Below, in pieces: positions 45,238 through 53,994 of a stretch of DNA of 64,000 nucleotides (position 1 is its first letter; each line of letters begins with the position of its first letter). The notes under the pieces were generated by a model. That model had not been told where the DNA came from, searched no databases, and saw nothing but the letters and a program-made list of their open reading frames with translations. The position numbers and the translations under genes were made by a program. The stretch comes from Lacrimispora saccharolytica (GTDB taxonomy: Bacteria; Bacillota; Clostridia; Lachnospirales; Lachnospiraceae). Location: assembly GCA_016899975.1 (NCBI GenBank), contig JACJJN010000001.1:62001-126000 (forward strand), given 5' to 3'.

Positions 45238-46023
45238 TTAAGACATGTTTCTTCCATTCATCTGCTCAACAAAAGCAGCCGTTTTTGCTGTCATCTCGAC
45301 CCAGGCAGGACGAAAGCCGCTTCTGATCGCATTTCTTACGGAACGTATATTGGACCATGCGGCACAGTAAAACGGAACTTTCCCCGCATGGAGGATTTCC
45401 AGAGCCAGCCTGCTGGTAAGCGCTGACGCAATTCCCTGTCTCCGGTATTCCGGCAGCACATCGATTCCGATCTGCCACATCTCCTCACAGTCTGCGGAAC
45501 ATCCTGCCAATCCAACCAGACGACCTTTGTCATAGGCGCCAACCCCCAGCACATCCAATTCGCTGCGTTTGGCGCACAACGCATTGCTCCACTCCTGGGT
45601 GTATAATTCCGTAAAATCTTCCGGATGCAAAATCCGCATTTCATACGGACAGTCCTGCACACTGAGGACGCGCAGATCCGGAAGGAAATACTCCGCCATA
45701 AAGCAGATCCTCCGTCCTTTCTTCTGCAGCGCATCGTTCAGCACATGCAGATTTGGTGTCTCAAAGCAATGCTCAGGTACATAGGTCCTGATATATTCCT
45801 CTGTAATTTCCCGATACTCTTCCTGTACAGATGCCACCACGTTGTTTCCATAGGAAACCAAATCGCAGTCCATTGGAAATTCCAGATATTTTCTTGCCCT
45901 TGGATTTTTTCTGGAGATTGTGATTACCGGCTCATGCCGGAGGAAGTCTTCTCTTCTGCAGTTGGAATCAATGGCAGACTGTTCCATCGCAATCTCCAGA
46001 ATCTTTTCATTTGTAAAGTCCAT
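45238..46023 (-). CDS. GNAT family N-acetyltransferase
   Basis: A 261-residue protein. The N-terminal half has little known similarity. The C-terminal GNAT fold has the acetyl-CoA loop IDVLPEYRRQGIASALTSRL near residue 200 and ends in an aromatic-rich strand (VPFYCAAWSNIRSVRNAIRSGF). Its substrate is unknown. ATG 46023 has GGGGAAGGA upstream. Confidence 0.85.
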   Translation of the reverse strand: MDFTNEKILEIAMEQSAIDSNCRREDFLRHEPVITISRKNPRARKYLEFPMDCDLVSYGNNVVASVQEEYREITEEYIRTYVPEHCFETPNLHVLNDALQKKGRRICFMAEYFLPDLRVLSVQDCPYEMRILHPEDFTELYTQEWSNALCAKRSELDVLGVGAYDKGRLVGLAGCSADCEEMWQIGIDVLPEYRRQGIASALTSRLALEILHAGKVPFYCAAWSNIRSVRNAIRSGFRPAWVEMTAKTAAFVEQMNGRNMS

Positions 46024-46056
46024 CCAATTTCCTTCCCCTTTCTTTCTTAATCTCAA

Positions 46057-46905
46057 TCAGGAAGCAATCCCAAAATACGCCAGCACCAGAATTCCAAGTA
46101 CGATCCTGTACCATCCAAACACCTTGAAATCATGCTTTTTGATATACCCCATCAGAAATTTGATCACCAGAATTGAAACCACAAACGCAACAGCCATTCC
46201 AACACCCAGGATTACCAGTTCCTCCGGCTGGAAGTTCAGCCCAAACTTCACCGCTTTCAAAAGAGAGGCACCGAACATCACCGGTATGGCAAGATAAAAG
46301 GTAAATTCCGCAGCCGCCACTCTGGATACACCCAGCAGCAGCGCTCCGACAATGGTAGCCCCGGAACGGGAAGTCCCAGGGAAAATTGCCGCGATCAGCT
46401 GGAACACTCCGATCAGAAGCGCAGAAGAATAGGTCAGCTCTTTCAGATCTCTGATTTTTGGCTCTTTTCCTTTGTTATGATTCTCGATGACCAGAAACGC
46501 AATACCGAAAATGATCAGCGCCAGAGAAACTGTCTGGTAATTATAAAACAGCGCCTCAAATGTTTCATCAAACAAAAGTCCGATTACTGCCGCCGGCACA
46601 CATGCAACCAGGATCTTTCCCCACAGGTCCAGTTTATCCTTCTTGATCCATGCCGCAAGCCCATCACTTCCCAGCGGTTCCGGATTGCTTTTCTTTCCAA
46701 ACGGGAAAAAATCGTTCCAGAACAGAAGGACAACCGCCAGAATGGCGCCTAGCTGGATCACAACCTGAAACAGGCTGTAAAAACTCTCGCTCACATCCAG
46801 CTGAACAAACTCATCCAGCAGGATCATATGTCCAGTACTGCTGATGGGAAGCCATTCCGTGATGCCCTCCACAATTCCAAAAAGTATCGCTTTCAAAATT
46901 TCCAT
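46057..46905 (-). CDS. uppP: Undecaprenyl-diphosphatase (UppP paralogue 2)
   Basis: A 282-residue membrane phosphatase with classical motifs EGITEWLPISSTGHMIL and FPGTSRSGATI, so this is the more orthodox of two copies in the window. It recycles the lipid carrier of peptidoglycan synthesis and often contributes to bacitracin tolerance. The RBS AGGAG is present. It is downstream of the ABC exporter pair in the same direction. Confidence 0.94.
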   Translation of the reverse strand: MEILKAILFGIVEGITEWLPISSTGHMILLDEFVQLDVSESFYSLFQVVIQLGAILAVVLLFWNDFFPFGKKSNPEPLGSDGLAAWIKKDKLDLWGKILVACVPAAVIGLLFDETFEALFYNYQTVSLALIIFGIAFLVIENHNKGKEPKIRDLKELTYSSALLIGVFQLIAAIFPGTSRSGATIVGALLLGVSRVAAAEFTFYLAIPVMFGASLLKAVKFGLNFQPEELVILGVGMAVAFVVSILVIKFLMGYIKKHDFKVFGWYRIVLGILVLAYFGIAS

Positions 46906-46953
46906 ATAATTACTCCTGTCCGTTTATTTTTCTGTCTTATACCCTATGCTGTT

Positions 46954-48804
46954 TTACAGGGAAACATTCTGCCTCCGGATATCTGACGGATCCACCTTCT
47001 GCTGCTCTTCCTGAAACTGCTGACGGCAGAGATGATAGTAATATCCTTGTTTTTCCAGCAGTTCCTCGTGTTTTCCCTGCTCAATGATCTTTCCATCCCT
47101 CACAACCAGAATCAGGTCCGCGTGACGAATCGTCGACAGACGATGAGCAATGATAAAGGAGGTCCTTCCCTCCAGCAGCTTTTCCGTCGCCTTCTGAATC
47201 AGCTGTTCTGTCTGAGTATCAATGGATGAGGTTGCCTCATCCAGCACAAAGATCCTTGGATCTGCCAGGATTGCACGGGCAAACGATACCAGCTGTTTTT
47301 CCCCGGTGGAAAGACGCCCGCCTCCCTCCCCAACATCGGTCTGATATCCCTTCTCCAGTTTTTCCGCCACAAGATCGGCGGAAACTGCCCGTGCAGCCTC
47401 ACGAATTTCTTCTTCTGTGGCATCCAGCCGCCCATAGCGGATATTGTCCTCAATGGTTCCGGAAAACAGATGAGGACTTTGCAGTACATACCCGATACTG
47501 CTGTGCAGCCAGAGCTGACTGCGTGCCCGGTAATCCTTCCCGTCGATCAGGATCCTTCCCTCCGTAGGCTCAAAGAACCTGCAGGCAAGGTTGACCAGTG
47601 TACTTTTGCCCGCCCCGGTTTCGCCGACGATCGCAATCGTCGTTCCCGCAGGAACTTTCAGATTGAAATGGCTGAGAACATCCTCTTTCCCGTCCGGATA
47701 CCGGAAAGAAACATCCTGGAACTCGATATCGCCCCGGATCGGTTCCCAGTTTTCTTTCTTCGGCTGAAACGTATCCCCATATTTTTCCACGACTTCCGGA
47801 GAATCTTTCACCGTAGGTTTCTGATCCAGCAGTGTCGTCACCCGCTCAATATTCGCCTGAATGGAAATCAGTTCCGCCAGATTTCTCGCCAACTGCTGGA
47901 TCGGTTCAAAAATACCAACCGCATAAGAAGTAAACGCAGACAGCGTACCAATCATCAGAAGATTGTCCAGAACCATCTGTCCGCCTTTTCCCACAACGAT
48001 TGCTGTCGCCAGCGAGCCACAGAACAAAACCAGCGGAACGTAAACCGCACTCAGGCGCGCCGCACGGATAGCAGCTGTACGCATCTCCTCCGTGACCTCC
48101 TGGAACTCCCCGAGATTTTTCTCCTCGATCACCAGTGTCTTGGACGTCTGTGCCCCCATGATCCCCTCATTGTAGCCACTGGTGATACGGGAGTTGATCT
48201 TGCGCACTTTCCGGTTCCACCGGAGGATTTTGTTCTGGAAATACCAGGTCAGCACCGCCAGCGCCGGAACAATGCTCATAATGATTAGGGCAAGCTTCCA
48301 GTTCAGTGCCAACATTGCGGCAAACACACCCAGCACATAGACCAGCGCCCACATCATATCCGTCAGGTTCCATGCGACCATTCCGGCGATGCGGTCTGTA
48401 TCGCTCATGACACGCGACAGGATATAACCCACCGGGGTAACATTATAGTAAGAAAACGAAAGCTCCTGCAAATGGACGAAGCAGGCTCTCTTCATTGTTT
48501 TTCCAAGATACATTTCCAGGGAAGCGCTGCCTCTTGTGAACAACACAACACTCAGGAACTGAAATCCTACAACCAGAAAATAAACAAGCCCGAATTTCCA
48601 GATCCCGTCCAGTGTCTTTTGTTCAATAAACGTATCAATGGCATATCTTTGAAACAACGGCATTGCGATATCCACCAGAGAGCACGTCAAGTTGAAGATC
48701 ACGATCACCGCAACGGTCTTTTTAAAGGGTTTCAAAAAGGGCAGCACCCTTTTCCAGATACGAATATCAAAATTTTTTGTATATTCCTGCTCCTCTATTC
48801 GCAT
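46954..48804 (-). CDS. ABC exporter half-transporter, canonical Walker B subunit
   Basis: A 616-residue protein with six membrane helices (about 30-320) and an ABC ATPase domain. Walker A is GETGAGKST near 405. Walker B ends in Glu (IFVLDEATSSID). The signature is LSTGEKQLVSFARAIL, degenerate compared with LSGGQ. It is the YheH/BmrD-like partner and overlaps the preceding gene by ten bases, indicating a heterodimer. Substrates of this group include drugs and lipids. Confidence 0.92.
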   Translation of the reverse strand: MRIEEQEYTKNFDIRIWKRVLPFLKPFKKTVAVIVIFNLTCSLVDIAMPLFQRYAIDTFIEQKTLDGIWKFGLVYFLVVGFQFLSVVLFTRGSASLEMYLGKTMKRACFVHLQELSFSYYNVTPVGYILSRVMSDTDRIAGMVAWNLTDMMWALVYVLGVFAAMLALNWKLALIIMSIVPALAVLTWYFQNKILRWNRKVRKINSRITSGYNEGIMGAQTSKTLVIEEKNLGEFQEVTEEMRTAAIRAARLSAVYVPLVLFCGSLATAIVVGKGGQMVLDNLLMIGTLSAFTSYAVGIFEPIQQLARNLAELISIQANIERVTTLLDQKPTVKDSPEVVEKYGDTFQPKKENWEPIRGDIEFQDVSFRYPDGKEDVLSHFNLKVPAGTTIAIVGETGAGKSTLVNLACRFFEPTEGRILIDGKDYRARSQLWLHSSIGYVLQSPHLFSGTIEDNIRYGRLDATEEEIREAARAVSADLVAEKLEKGYQTDVGEGGGRLSTGEKQLVSFARAILADPRIFVLDEATSSIDTQTEQLIQKATEKLLEGRTSFIIAHRLSTIRHADLILVVRDGKIIEQGKHEELLEKQGYYYHLCRQQFQEEQQKVDPSDIRRQNVSL

Positions 48805-50582
48805 ACAGCGCCTCCTCTCTTTAATGTTTCTTCATCCAGGTTCATCTGAATGTCATAAATCTTCCGGTATACGCCGTGTCTTGCCATCAGCTCTTCATGG
48901 GTACCCATCTCGGCGATTCTTCCCTTGTCCAGCACCATGATACAATCTGCCTGCATCAGTGTGGTGACCCGATGGGAGATCAGGATTACCGTACTTTTGC
49001 CCATGGATTCCTTCAGCGCAGCACGGATCTTTACATCCGTCTCCGCGTCCACCGCAGACAGAGAATCGTCAAATACCATAACCGGTGCCTTCTGCATCAG
49101 CATCCTGGCAATCGCCACACGCTGTTTCTGGCCTCCGGAGAGGGTCACGCCGCGCTCTCCGACCATCGTCTCGTAGCCGTCGGCAAATTGCTCAATTGCA
49201 TCATCCACACAGGCGATCCCTGCCGCTTCACGGATCTCCTCCCGTTCCGGATGCTCCCGGGAAATGGAAATATTCTCCCCGACCGTCCTGGAAAACAGAA
49301 ACGGCTCCTGCAGGACCATACCGATATTTTTTCTCAGCCAGCTCCTCCGGATGTTCCGGATATCCACGCCTCCGATGGTGATAGAACCGCATCTCTCCGG
49401 CAGATCATACAGCCGGTCCAGCAGATGCACCAGCGTGGATTTTCCACTTCCGGTACTTCCCAGGATCGCAAAGGTGCTGCCGGCCGGTATGGAAAAACTT
49501 ACGTCGTCCAGTACCGGAAGATCCTGTCCATAGGCGAAATGCACATGATCGAAACGAATTTCCCGATCCATGGGCACTTCCTTTTCCCAGGGCTCGTCCT
49601 TTTCTTCTTCCGCATCAAGAATGTAAGTGACACGGTCGATGGAAACGCCCGCTTTACTCATATTGGACAGAACACGTCCAAGGCTCCGGATCGGCCACGC
49701 CAGAGAAGCGTTGTAGGAAACAAATGCCATAAGTTCGCCCAGCGTGATCTCTCCGTGAACCGTAAAAACTGTTCCTGCGATTAGGATTGTCATCGCCTGT
49801 ATACCAGTCAGAAAATCCCCGGCGCCCCAGTAGACACTCATTAGCTTTCCGACCTTAATCCAAAGATCTGCAAAACGGTTGTTTTTCTGATCGAACCGCT
49901 CTATCTCATAGATTTCTCTTCCGAACGCCCGCACCACACGAACACCTGTAAGATTTTCCTGTACCTTTGCGGTCAGCTCCCCTTCCGCTTCGTCCGCCTG
50001 GAGAAAACGGCTGGATATCCTGGAATAGAAGAACATGGAATACCCTATGACCACCGGAATAAATACCACCGCGATCACACTGAGCCTCACGTTCATGGAA
50101 AACATAATCCCCATATACAGGACAACCAGAAAAACAATACGGATTACCTCCATCAGCTGGTTGCAGAGAAACGCACGGATGATCTCCACATCGTTGGTAC
50201 ATCTCTGGATGATATCCCCGGTCTTATTCTGCCCGTGCCAGGTATACGGAAGCTTCTGAATATGACGGTACAGCTGATCCCGCATGGTCTTCAGAAAGCC
50301 TTCGGAACCTTTTGCCATACAGACACTGCTGAAATACGTGAAGATCCCGGCACAGGACGCACTGAATACTACGGCTGCCGCCGCCAGAAGAAGATAGTTT
50401 CCTCCCTGCCACGCTTCGGAGGTGAGCCGGTCCACCGTATAACGGATGATCTGGGGCGTCAGTGCGTTAAACATGGTTGTCAGCATTCCGGCCGCCAGAG
50501 CAAGCAGCAGGAAATGGGTACTGCCTTTCAGAAACCTGGCAATATCCCGGAATTTTTTCATTCGTCTTTTTAATCCACTCAT
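48795..50582 (-). CDS. ABC exporter half-transporter, degenerate-site subunit
   Basis: A 595-residue protein with six membrane helices and an ABC domain. Walker A is GSTGSGKST. The signature is an intact LSGGQKQRVAIARM. Walker B is VMVFDDSLSAVD, where Asp replaces the catalytic Glu. Together with its partner this gives one competent and one degenerate ATP site, the normal state of heterodimeric exporters such as BmrCD. ATG 50582 follows GGAGGAG. A leader peptide and terminator lie upstream. Confidence 0.92.
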   Translation of the reverse strand: MSGLKRRMKKFRDIARFLKGSTHFLLLALAAGMLTTMFNALTPQIIRYTVDRLTSEAWQGGNYLLLAAAAVVFSASCAGIFTYFSSVCMAKGSEGFLKTMRDQLYRHIQKLPYTWHGQNKTGDIIQRCTNDVEIIRAFLCNQLMEVIRIVFLVVLYMGIMFSMNVRLSVIAVVFIPVVIGYSMFFYSRISSRFLQADEAEGELTAKVQENLTGVRVVRAFGREIYEIERFDQKNNRFADLWIKVGKLMSVYWGAGDFLTGIQAMTILIAGTVFTVHGEITLGELMAFVSYNASLAWPIRSLGRVLSNMSKAGVSIDRVTYILDAEEEKDEPWEKEVPMDREIRFDHVHFAYGQDLPVLDDVSFSIPAGSTFAILGSTGSGKSTLVHLLDRLYDLPERCGSITIGGVDIRNIRRSWLRKNIGMVLQEPFLFSRTVGENISISREHPEREEIREAAGIACVDDAIEQFADGYETMVGERGVTLSGGQKQRVAIARMLMQKAPVMVFDDSLSAVDAETDVKIRAALKESMGKSTVILISHRVTTLMQADCIMVLDKGRIAEMGTHEELMARHGVYRKIYDIQMNLDEETLKRGGAVCE

Positions 50583-50628
50583 TGATGATTTTCTCCTCCT
50601 TCGCCCTCTGTGAATCCATTTAAAACAC

Positions 50629-50670
50629 GAAAAAAGACCGTCTTCGGACACTCATGCGCGAAGACGGTCT
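50629..50670 (-). terminator. Attenuator terminator between leader peptide and ABC genes
   Basis: On the minus strand AGACCGTCTTCG pairs perfectly with CGAAGACGGTCT and is followed by six T. The upstream GTCTG near 50690 can pair with the CAGAC that opens the terminator, giving a possible antiterminator. Confidence 0.8.
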
Positions 50671-50695
50671 GCTGCTTTTTTTACTAAACAGACAA

Positions 50696-50809
50696 TTATC
50701 CCGGTCGGACAGAAAAAAACTGAGGCGGGTAAACATTTCCTGCAATCATATCCATAAGATTCTGATCATGATTCAAATATAAATCTGTGAAATTACGAAT
50801 GATGAACAT
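50696..50809 (-). CDS. Predicted 37-residue leader peptide (BmrB-like in position)
   Basis: A perfect AAAGGAGG seven bases before ATG 50809 opens MFIIRNFTDLYLNHDQ, later VYPPQFFSVRPG, and a stop at 50698-50696. The terminator follows 26 bases later and the ABC genes after that. In Bacillus the BmrCD exporter is controlled by translation of the leader BmrB, with antibiotic stalling causing antitermination. The Pro-Pro near the end is a plausible slow site. I see no sequence match to BmrB itself. Confidence 0.72.
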   Translation of the reverse strand: MFIIRNFTDLYLNHDQNLMDMIAGNVYPPQFFSVRPG

Positions 50810-50867
50810 ATAAGTGCCTCCTTTCTCCTGATCCTTGATAAATTTTCTGTAACTCTCAATTGTATTC

Positions 50868-50897
50868 AGTTTACACCAGATGCTTTAAGACTGTCAA
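50868..50897 (-). promoter_or_regulatory. Possible promoter for leader peptide-ABC operon
   Basis: On the minus strand TTGACA (50897-50892) is 18 bases from TAAACT (50873-50868). The -10 is weak. Confidence 0.45.
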
Positions 50898-50912
50898 CTA
50901 TTTTTTGAATTT

Positions 50913-51755
50913 TCACACAATCACAATTTTCTCACCCAGCCGCATGATATGATATCTACGCTCCGGATACATCCGTTCCATATATTCTGCAAACACCAGC
51001 GGATTTTCTTCGTTTCCACCGATCATATCATAGTGAAGCGGGATCAGCAGATCCGCTCCGATCATGGATCCGAACCAGCAAGCTTCGCGGCTGTCCATAT
51101 TTCCCACAATCCCGCGGGCATGACGTTCCAGGTCCCTTCCGTTGATCGGAACCATTGCCGCATCCAGACCGTGCTCCTCTTTCAGATCGCCGATCAGCTT
51201 TTGTGTGACAACCGTATCTCCCGCATGAAGCAGCCGGTGATCTCCCAGCCGGAAAACGTACCCCAACGTTCTACTTGCGCCTTCTTCGTCGTACTGGTAT
51301 TCCTCATGCGCCGTCGCCACACCCCGTACGGAAAATCCTTCCCTGAAGTCTGCCGGCTCGTCCTGGCGGATTCCCTTCACCTGTTCCGTCCTGATCCCAT
51401 AACCGGCAACAACCTCCGTCAGCGGCTTTGGAACATAAATCTCCATCTGGGGATTTGTCTGTGCCAGTTTGCGAAGCGTCTCCCCGTGAATATGGTCCGC
51501 ATGGCCGTGGGTGCAGAAGACATAATCCACCTGCAGATCCTCGGGCAGAAACGGGACCGGATAGTTCCTCCGATCCACGCCCCGGTCATCCGGCATAGCC
51601 CCCAGCACCGGGTCCACGCAGATGGTGATCCCGTTCCAGCGGAAGATCATTCCCATCTGTCCGATATACCACATGCCCACGCAATTCTGTTCCAGGGAGA
51701 AACTTTGAATTTCGCTCAGAAGCTCCTGTCCCTGCTTATGCCACACATAACTCAT
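50913..51755 (-). CDS. Metallo-beta-lactamase-fold hydrolase, UlaG-like
   Basis: A 280-residue hydrolase with metal motif CTHGHADHIHG near residue 85, HAGDTVV near 180 and a final His in LIPLHYDMIGG. It resembles the UlaG/L-ascorbate-6-phosphate lactonase group, but no ascorbate genes are near, so the substrate is open. ATG 51755 follows GGAGG by eight bases; a GTG two codons earlier is possible. Confidence 0.86.
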   Translation of the reverse strand: MSYVWHKQGQELLSEIQSFSLEQNCVGMWYIGQMGMIFRWNGITICVDPVLGAMPDDRGVDRRNYPVPFLPEDLQVDYVFCTHGHADHIHGETLRKLAQTNPQMEIYVPKPLTEVVAGYGIRTEQVKGIRQDEPADFREGFSVRGVATAHEEYQYDEEGASRTLGYVFRLGDHRLLHAGDTVVTQKLIGDLKEEHGLDAAMVPINGRDLERHARGIVGNMDSREACWFGSMIGADLLIPLHYDMIGGNEENPLVFAEYMERMYPERRYHIMRLGEKIVIV

Positions 51756-51783
51756 ATTCACGCCTCCTTCTGTCCGTACTGAC

Positions 51784-51899
51784 GTAACAGTTCAGCCAGC
51801 TGAACTGTTACTGCATCCGCCCATAAAAAATCGCTTCGCGATGGGGCGGATGCCTATAAGCACTACGTTTTCATACGGTCTGTGCAGTAAATGCGCAGA
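51784..51899. repeat. Tandem block of three hairpins incl. perfect palindromic repeat unit
   Basis: 51784-51811 is a perfect palindrome: arms GTAACAGTTCAG and CTGAACTGTTAC around CCAG. It is followed by a GCATCCGCC/GGCGGATGC hairpin (51812-51853) and a GGTCTGTGC/GCGCAGACC hairpin ending near 51900. The first unit recurs imperfectly at 26034-26060 and 28044-28073. No coding sequence was found in this gap between helD and the MBL gene. Confidence 0.65.
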
Positions 51900-51904
51900 C
51901 CTGG

Positions 51905-53974
51905 CTAAATAGTTACGTACTGATACATATACAACTCATGCAGCGCCCTGGTCGCGCAGATATATCTTGTCTGCCGCAGGAACGCGCTGTCTTCATTTTT
52001 TGTAATCGCAAATACCTGGTCAAATTCCAGTCCCTTCGCCAGATAGTAGGTGGTCACCGCCAGCCCCCGCGGAAATGACGAACTGTTTCTGTCGATCAGG
52101 ACCGCCGGAATCTGCCGCTCCTGGAGCAGGCGGAAAACCTGCTCCGCCTCCTGCTCCGTCTGGGTAAGGATGGCAGCCGTTTCATATCCGCTTTCCGCAT
52201 CCGTCTCATGTTCCCCGGCGCCTTCCCCAAGGTTCAGAAGCCCGGCTGCCTTTTCTACCGCTGCTTTCAGAGACGGAAAGATCTCTTCCTCCACTTCTTT
52301 TCCGTGACGCTCAAACAGCTCCAGATCCTGAATACCGGCAAGTTTTTGGGCATATTCCGCGATTTCCACGGTATTCCGGTAACTTTTCTTCAGGATGATT
52401 TTTCTCAGATCTTTTCCCAGGATCTTGGGCAGAAACGTCAGTACATCCTGCGCTTCCTCATCCAGCGTCTGCGCCCGGTCTCCAAGAATGGTCATGCGGC
52501 AGGAAAACAAGGTCTTCAGGATTTCATACTGAAGATAAGAATAATCCTGCATCTCGTCGATGACCAGATGTTTGATGTTCTTATGGTTTGTTTTTCCGAG
52601 AAGCCGGTACTTCAGATACAGCATCGGAAAGACATCTTCATAAGCCAGCACACGCTTTTCCAGCGGAACCGCCGGCAGCTGCGGATATCCGCATTCCTCC
52701 ATCAGCCACTGATAGATTTCGTAAATATCCCTGGTCACGTACATTTTCTCAAACTGTGCCTGTACTGCCTCCCGATCCTCGTCAGACAGATTCCTGTCAT
52801 GGAGCGTTTCCCACGCGTCAACAAAATACTCCATGATCATCTCCATACGCGCCAGAAGAGGCGTTTCCTGAAACTTGAAGTAGAACATCTGGATCAGCTC
52901 CTGCTCCGACATTTCCATTCCGCGGAATTTTACCGGTCGGAAATCCACCAGCCGGTCTTCCAGCTGCGCCAGGAAGCCTTCGGTCTGACCGACGAAACCG
53001 GCGGACTGTTTCCATTGATATCGTTCTCTTGCCTGTGGATCCCCCGATGCCATCTGCTTCTCCAGCCAGTCACAGCGGTCTTCACAATCCGACACAATTC
53101 CCCGCAGTTCCCGGTACGCAAACAGGTCGAAACTCATCTCCTGGATATTTTCCTCTCCCAGTTCCGGAAGGATATGGGAGATATAATCGGAAAACACACT
53201 GTTGGGCGACAGGATCAGCACATTGGAGGATTTCAGATGTTCCCGGTCATGATAGAGCAGATAGGCAATCCGGTGCAGGGCGATGGAAGTCTTTCCGCTT
53301 CCCGCCGCTCCCTGGATCACCAGGATCCGGTCCTGGGTGTTTCGGATGATCGCATTCTGTTCCTTCTGGATCGTGCGGACAATGTTTTTCAGCCGCACAT
53401 CTCCGTTGCTTCCCAACTCCCGTTTCAGGATCTCATCATCAATTTTTACATCGCTCTCAAAGCCATAGATCATCTTTCCGCCGCGGATCTTATACTGCCA
53501 CTTGGACAAAATCTCCCCGTCCATCTGCCCTGCCGGCGCCTGATAAGAAGCAGGTCCTTTGTCATAATCGTAAAACAGTCCGCTGACCGGCGCGCGCCAG
53601 TCATAGATCATCGGAACCATGCCCGCTTTTTCCGCAAAATTCCCGATGCCGATATAAAAAGTCTCCGCGTCCTCCTCTCCGTCATAGAGGAAATCCACCC
53701 GGCCGAAAAACGGCGCATCCAGCATTCTCTCCAGACGGTGTTTCGTACGGAGATTCTCCTGATTGGCATTGACCTGATGGAGCAATGCCTGCTGATTGTC
53801 GAAATCTTCATAGCCGTACTGGTCCATTTCCGTGTAGTTTTCCCAGTAATACTCATGCATGCTCTCGATGTCTTTCTGCCCCTCGGCAATCTGCCGGTTC
53901 AGTTCGTCCATACGGTTTTTCAGTTTTTCTTTCACCTGTTCCAGGTATTTTGTTCCATCTATCTTTGCTGTCAT
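51905..53974 (-). CDS. helD: HelD-like UvrD/Rep superfamily helicase (RNA polymerase recycling)
   Basis: A 689-residue superfamily-1 motor with Walker A GAAGSGKTSIALHR near 200, motif II VIDEMQDYSYLQYEIL, and ILGDRAQTLDEE. An N-terminal coiled coil (about 1-70) is followed by an AP-endonuclease-like region DWRAPVSGLFYDYD typical of HelD. HelD removes stalled RNA polymerase and can confer rifamycin tolerance. ATG 53974 follows GGGAG; the frame extends to 54190 but that part overlaps the upstream gene in another frame. It lies 20 bases after the nucleotidyltransferase gene. Confidence 0.92.
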   Translation of the reverse strand: MTAKIDGTKYLEQVKEKLKNRMDELNRQIAEGQKDIESMHEYYWENYTEMDQYGYEDFDNQQALLHQVNANQENLRTKHRLERMLDAPFFGRVDFLYDGEEDAETFYIGIGNFAEKAGMVPMIYDWRAPVSGLFYDYDKGPASYQAPAGQMDGEILSKWQYKIRGGKMIYGFESDVKIDDEILKRELGSNGDVRLKNIVRTIQKEQNAIIRNTQDRILVIQGAAGSGKTSIALHRIAYLLYHDREHLKSSNVLILSPNSVFSDYISHILPELGEENIQEMSFDLFAYRELRGIVSDCEDRCDWLEKQMASGDPQARERYQWKQSAGFVGQTEGFLAQLEDRLVDFRPVKFRGMEMSEQELIQMFYFKFQETPLLARMEMIMEYFVDAWETLHDRNLSDEDREAVQAQFEKMYVTRDIYEIYQWLMEECGYPQLPAVPLEKRVLAYEDVFPMLYLKYRLLGKTNHKNIKHLVIDEMQDYSYLQYEILKTLFSCRMTILGDRAQTLDEEAQDVLTFLPKILGKDLRKIILKKSYRNTVEIAEYAQKLAGIQDLELFERHGKEVEEEIFPSLKAAVEKAAGLLNLGEGAGEHETDAESGYETAAILTQTEQEAEQVFRLLQERQIPAVLIDRNSSSFPRGLAVTTYYLAKGLEFDQVFAITKNEDSAFLRQTRYICATRALHELYMYQYVTI

Positions 53975-53994
53975 TTTACTCCCACCATATATTC

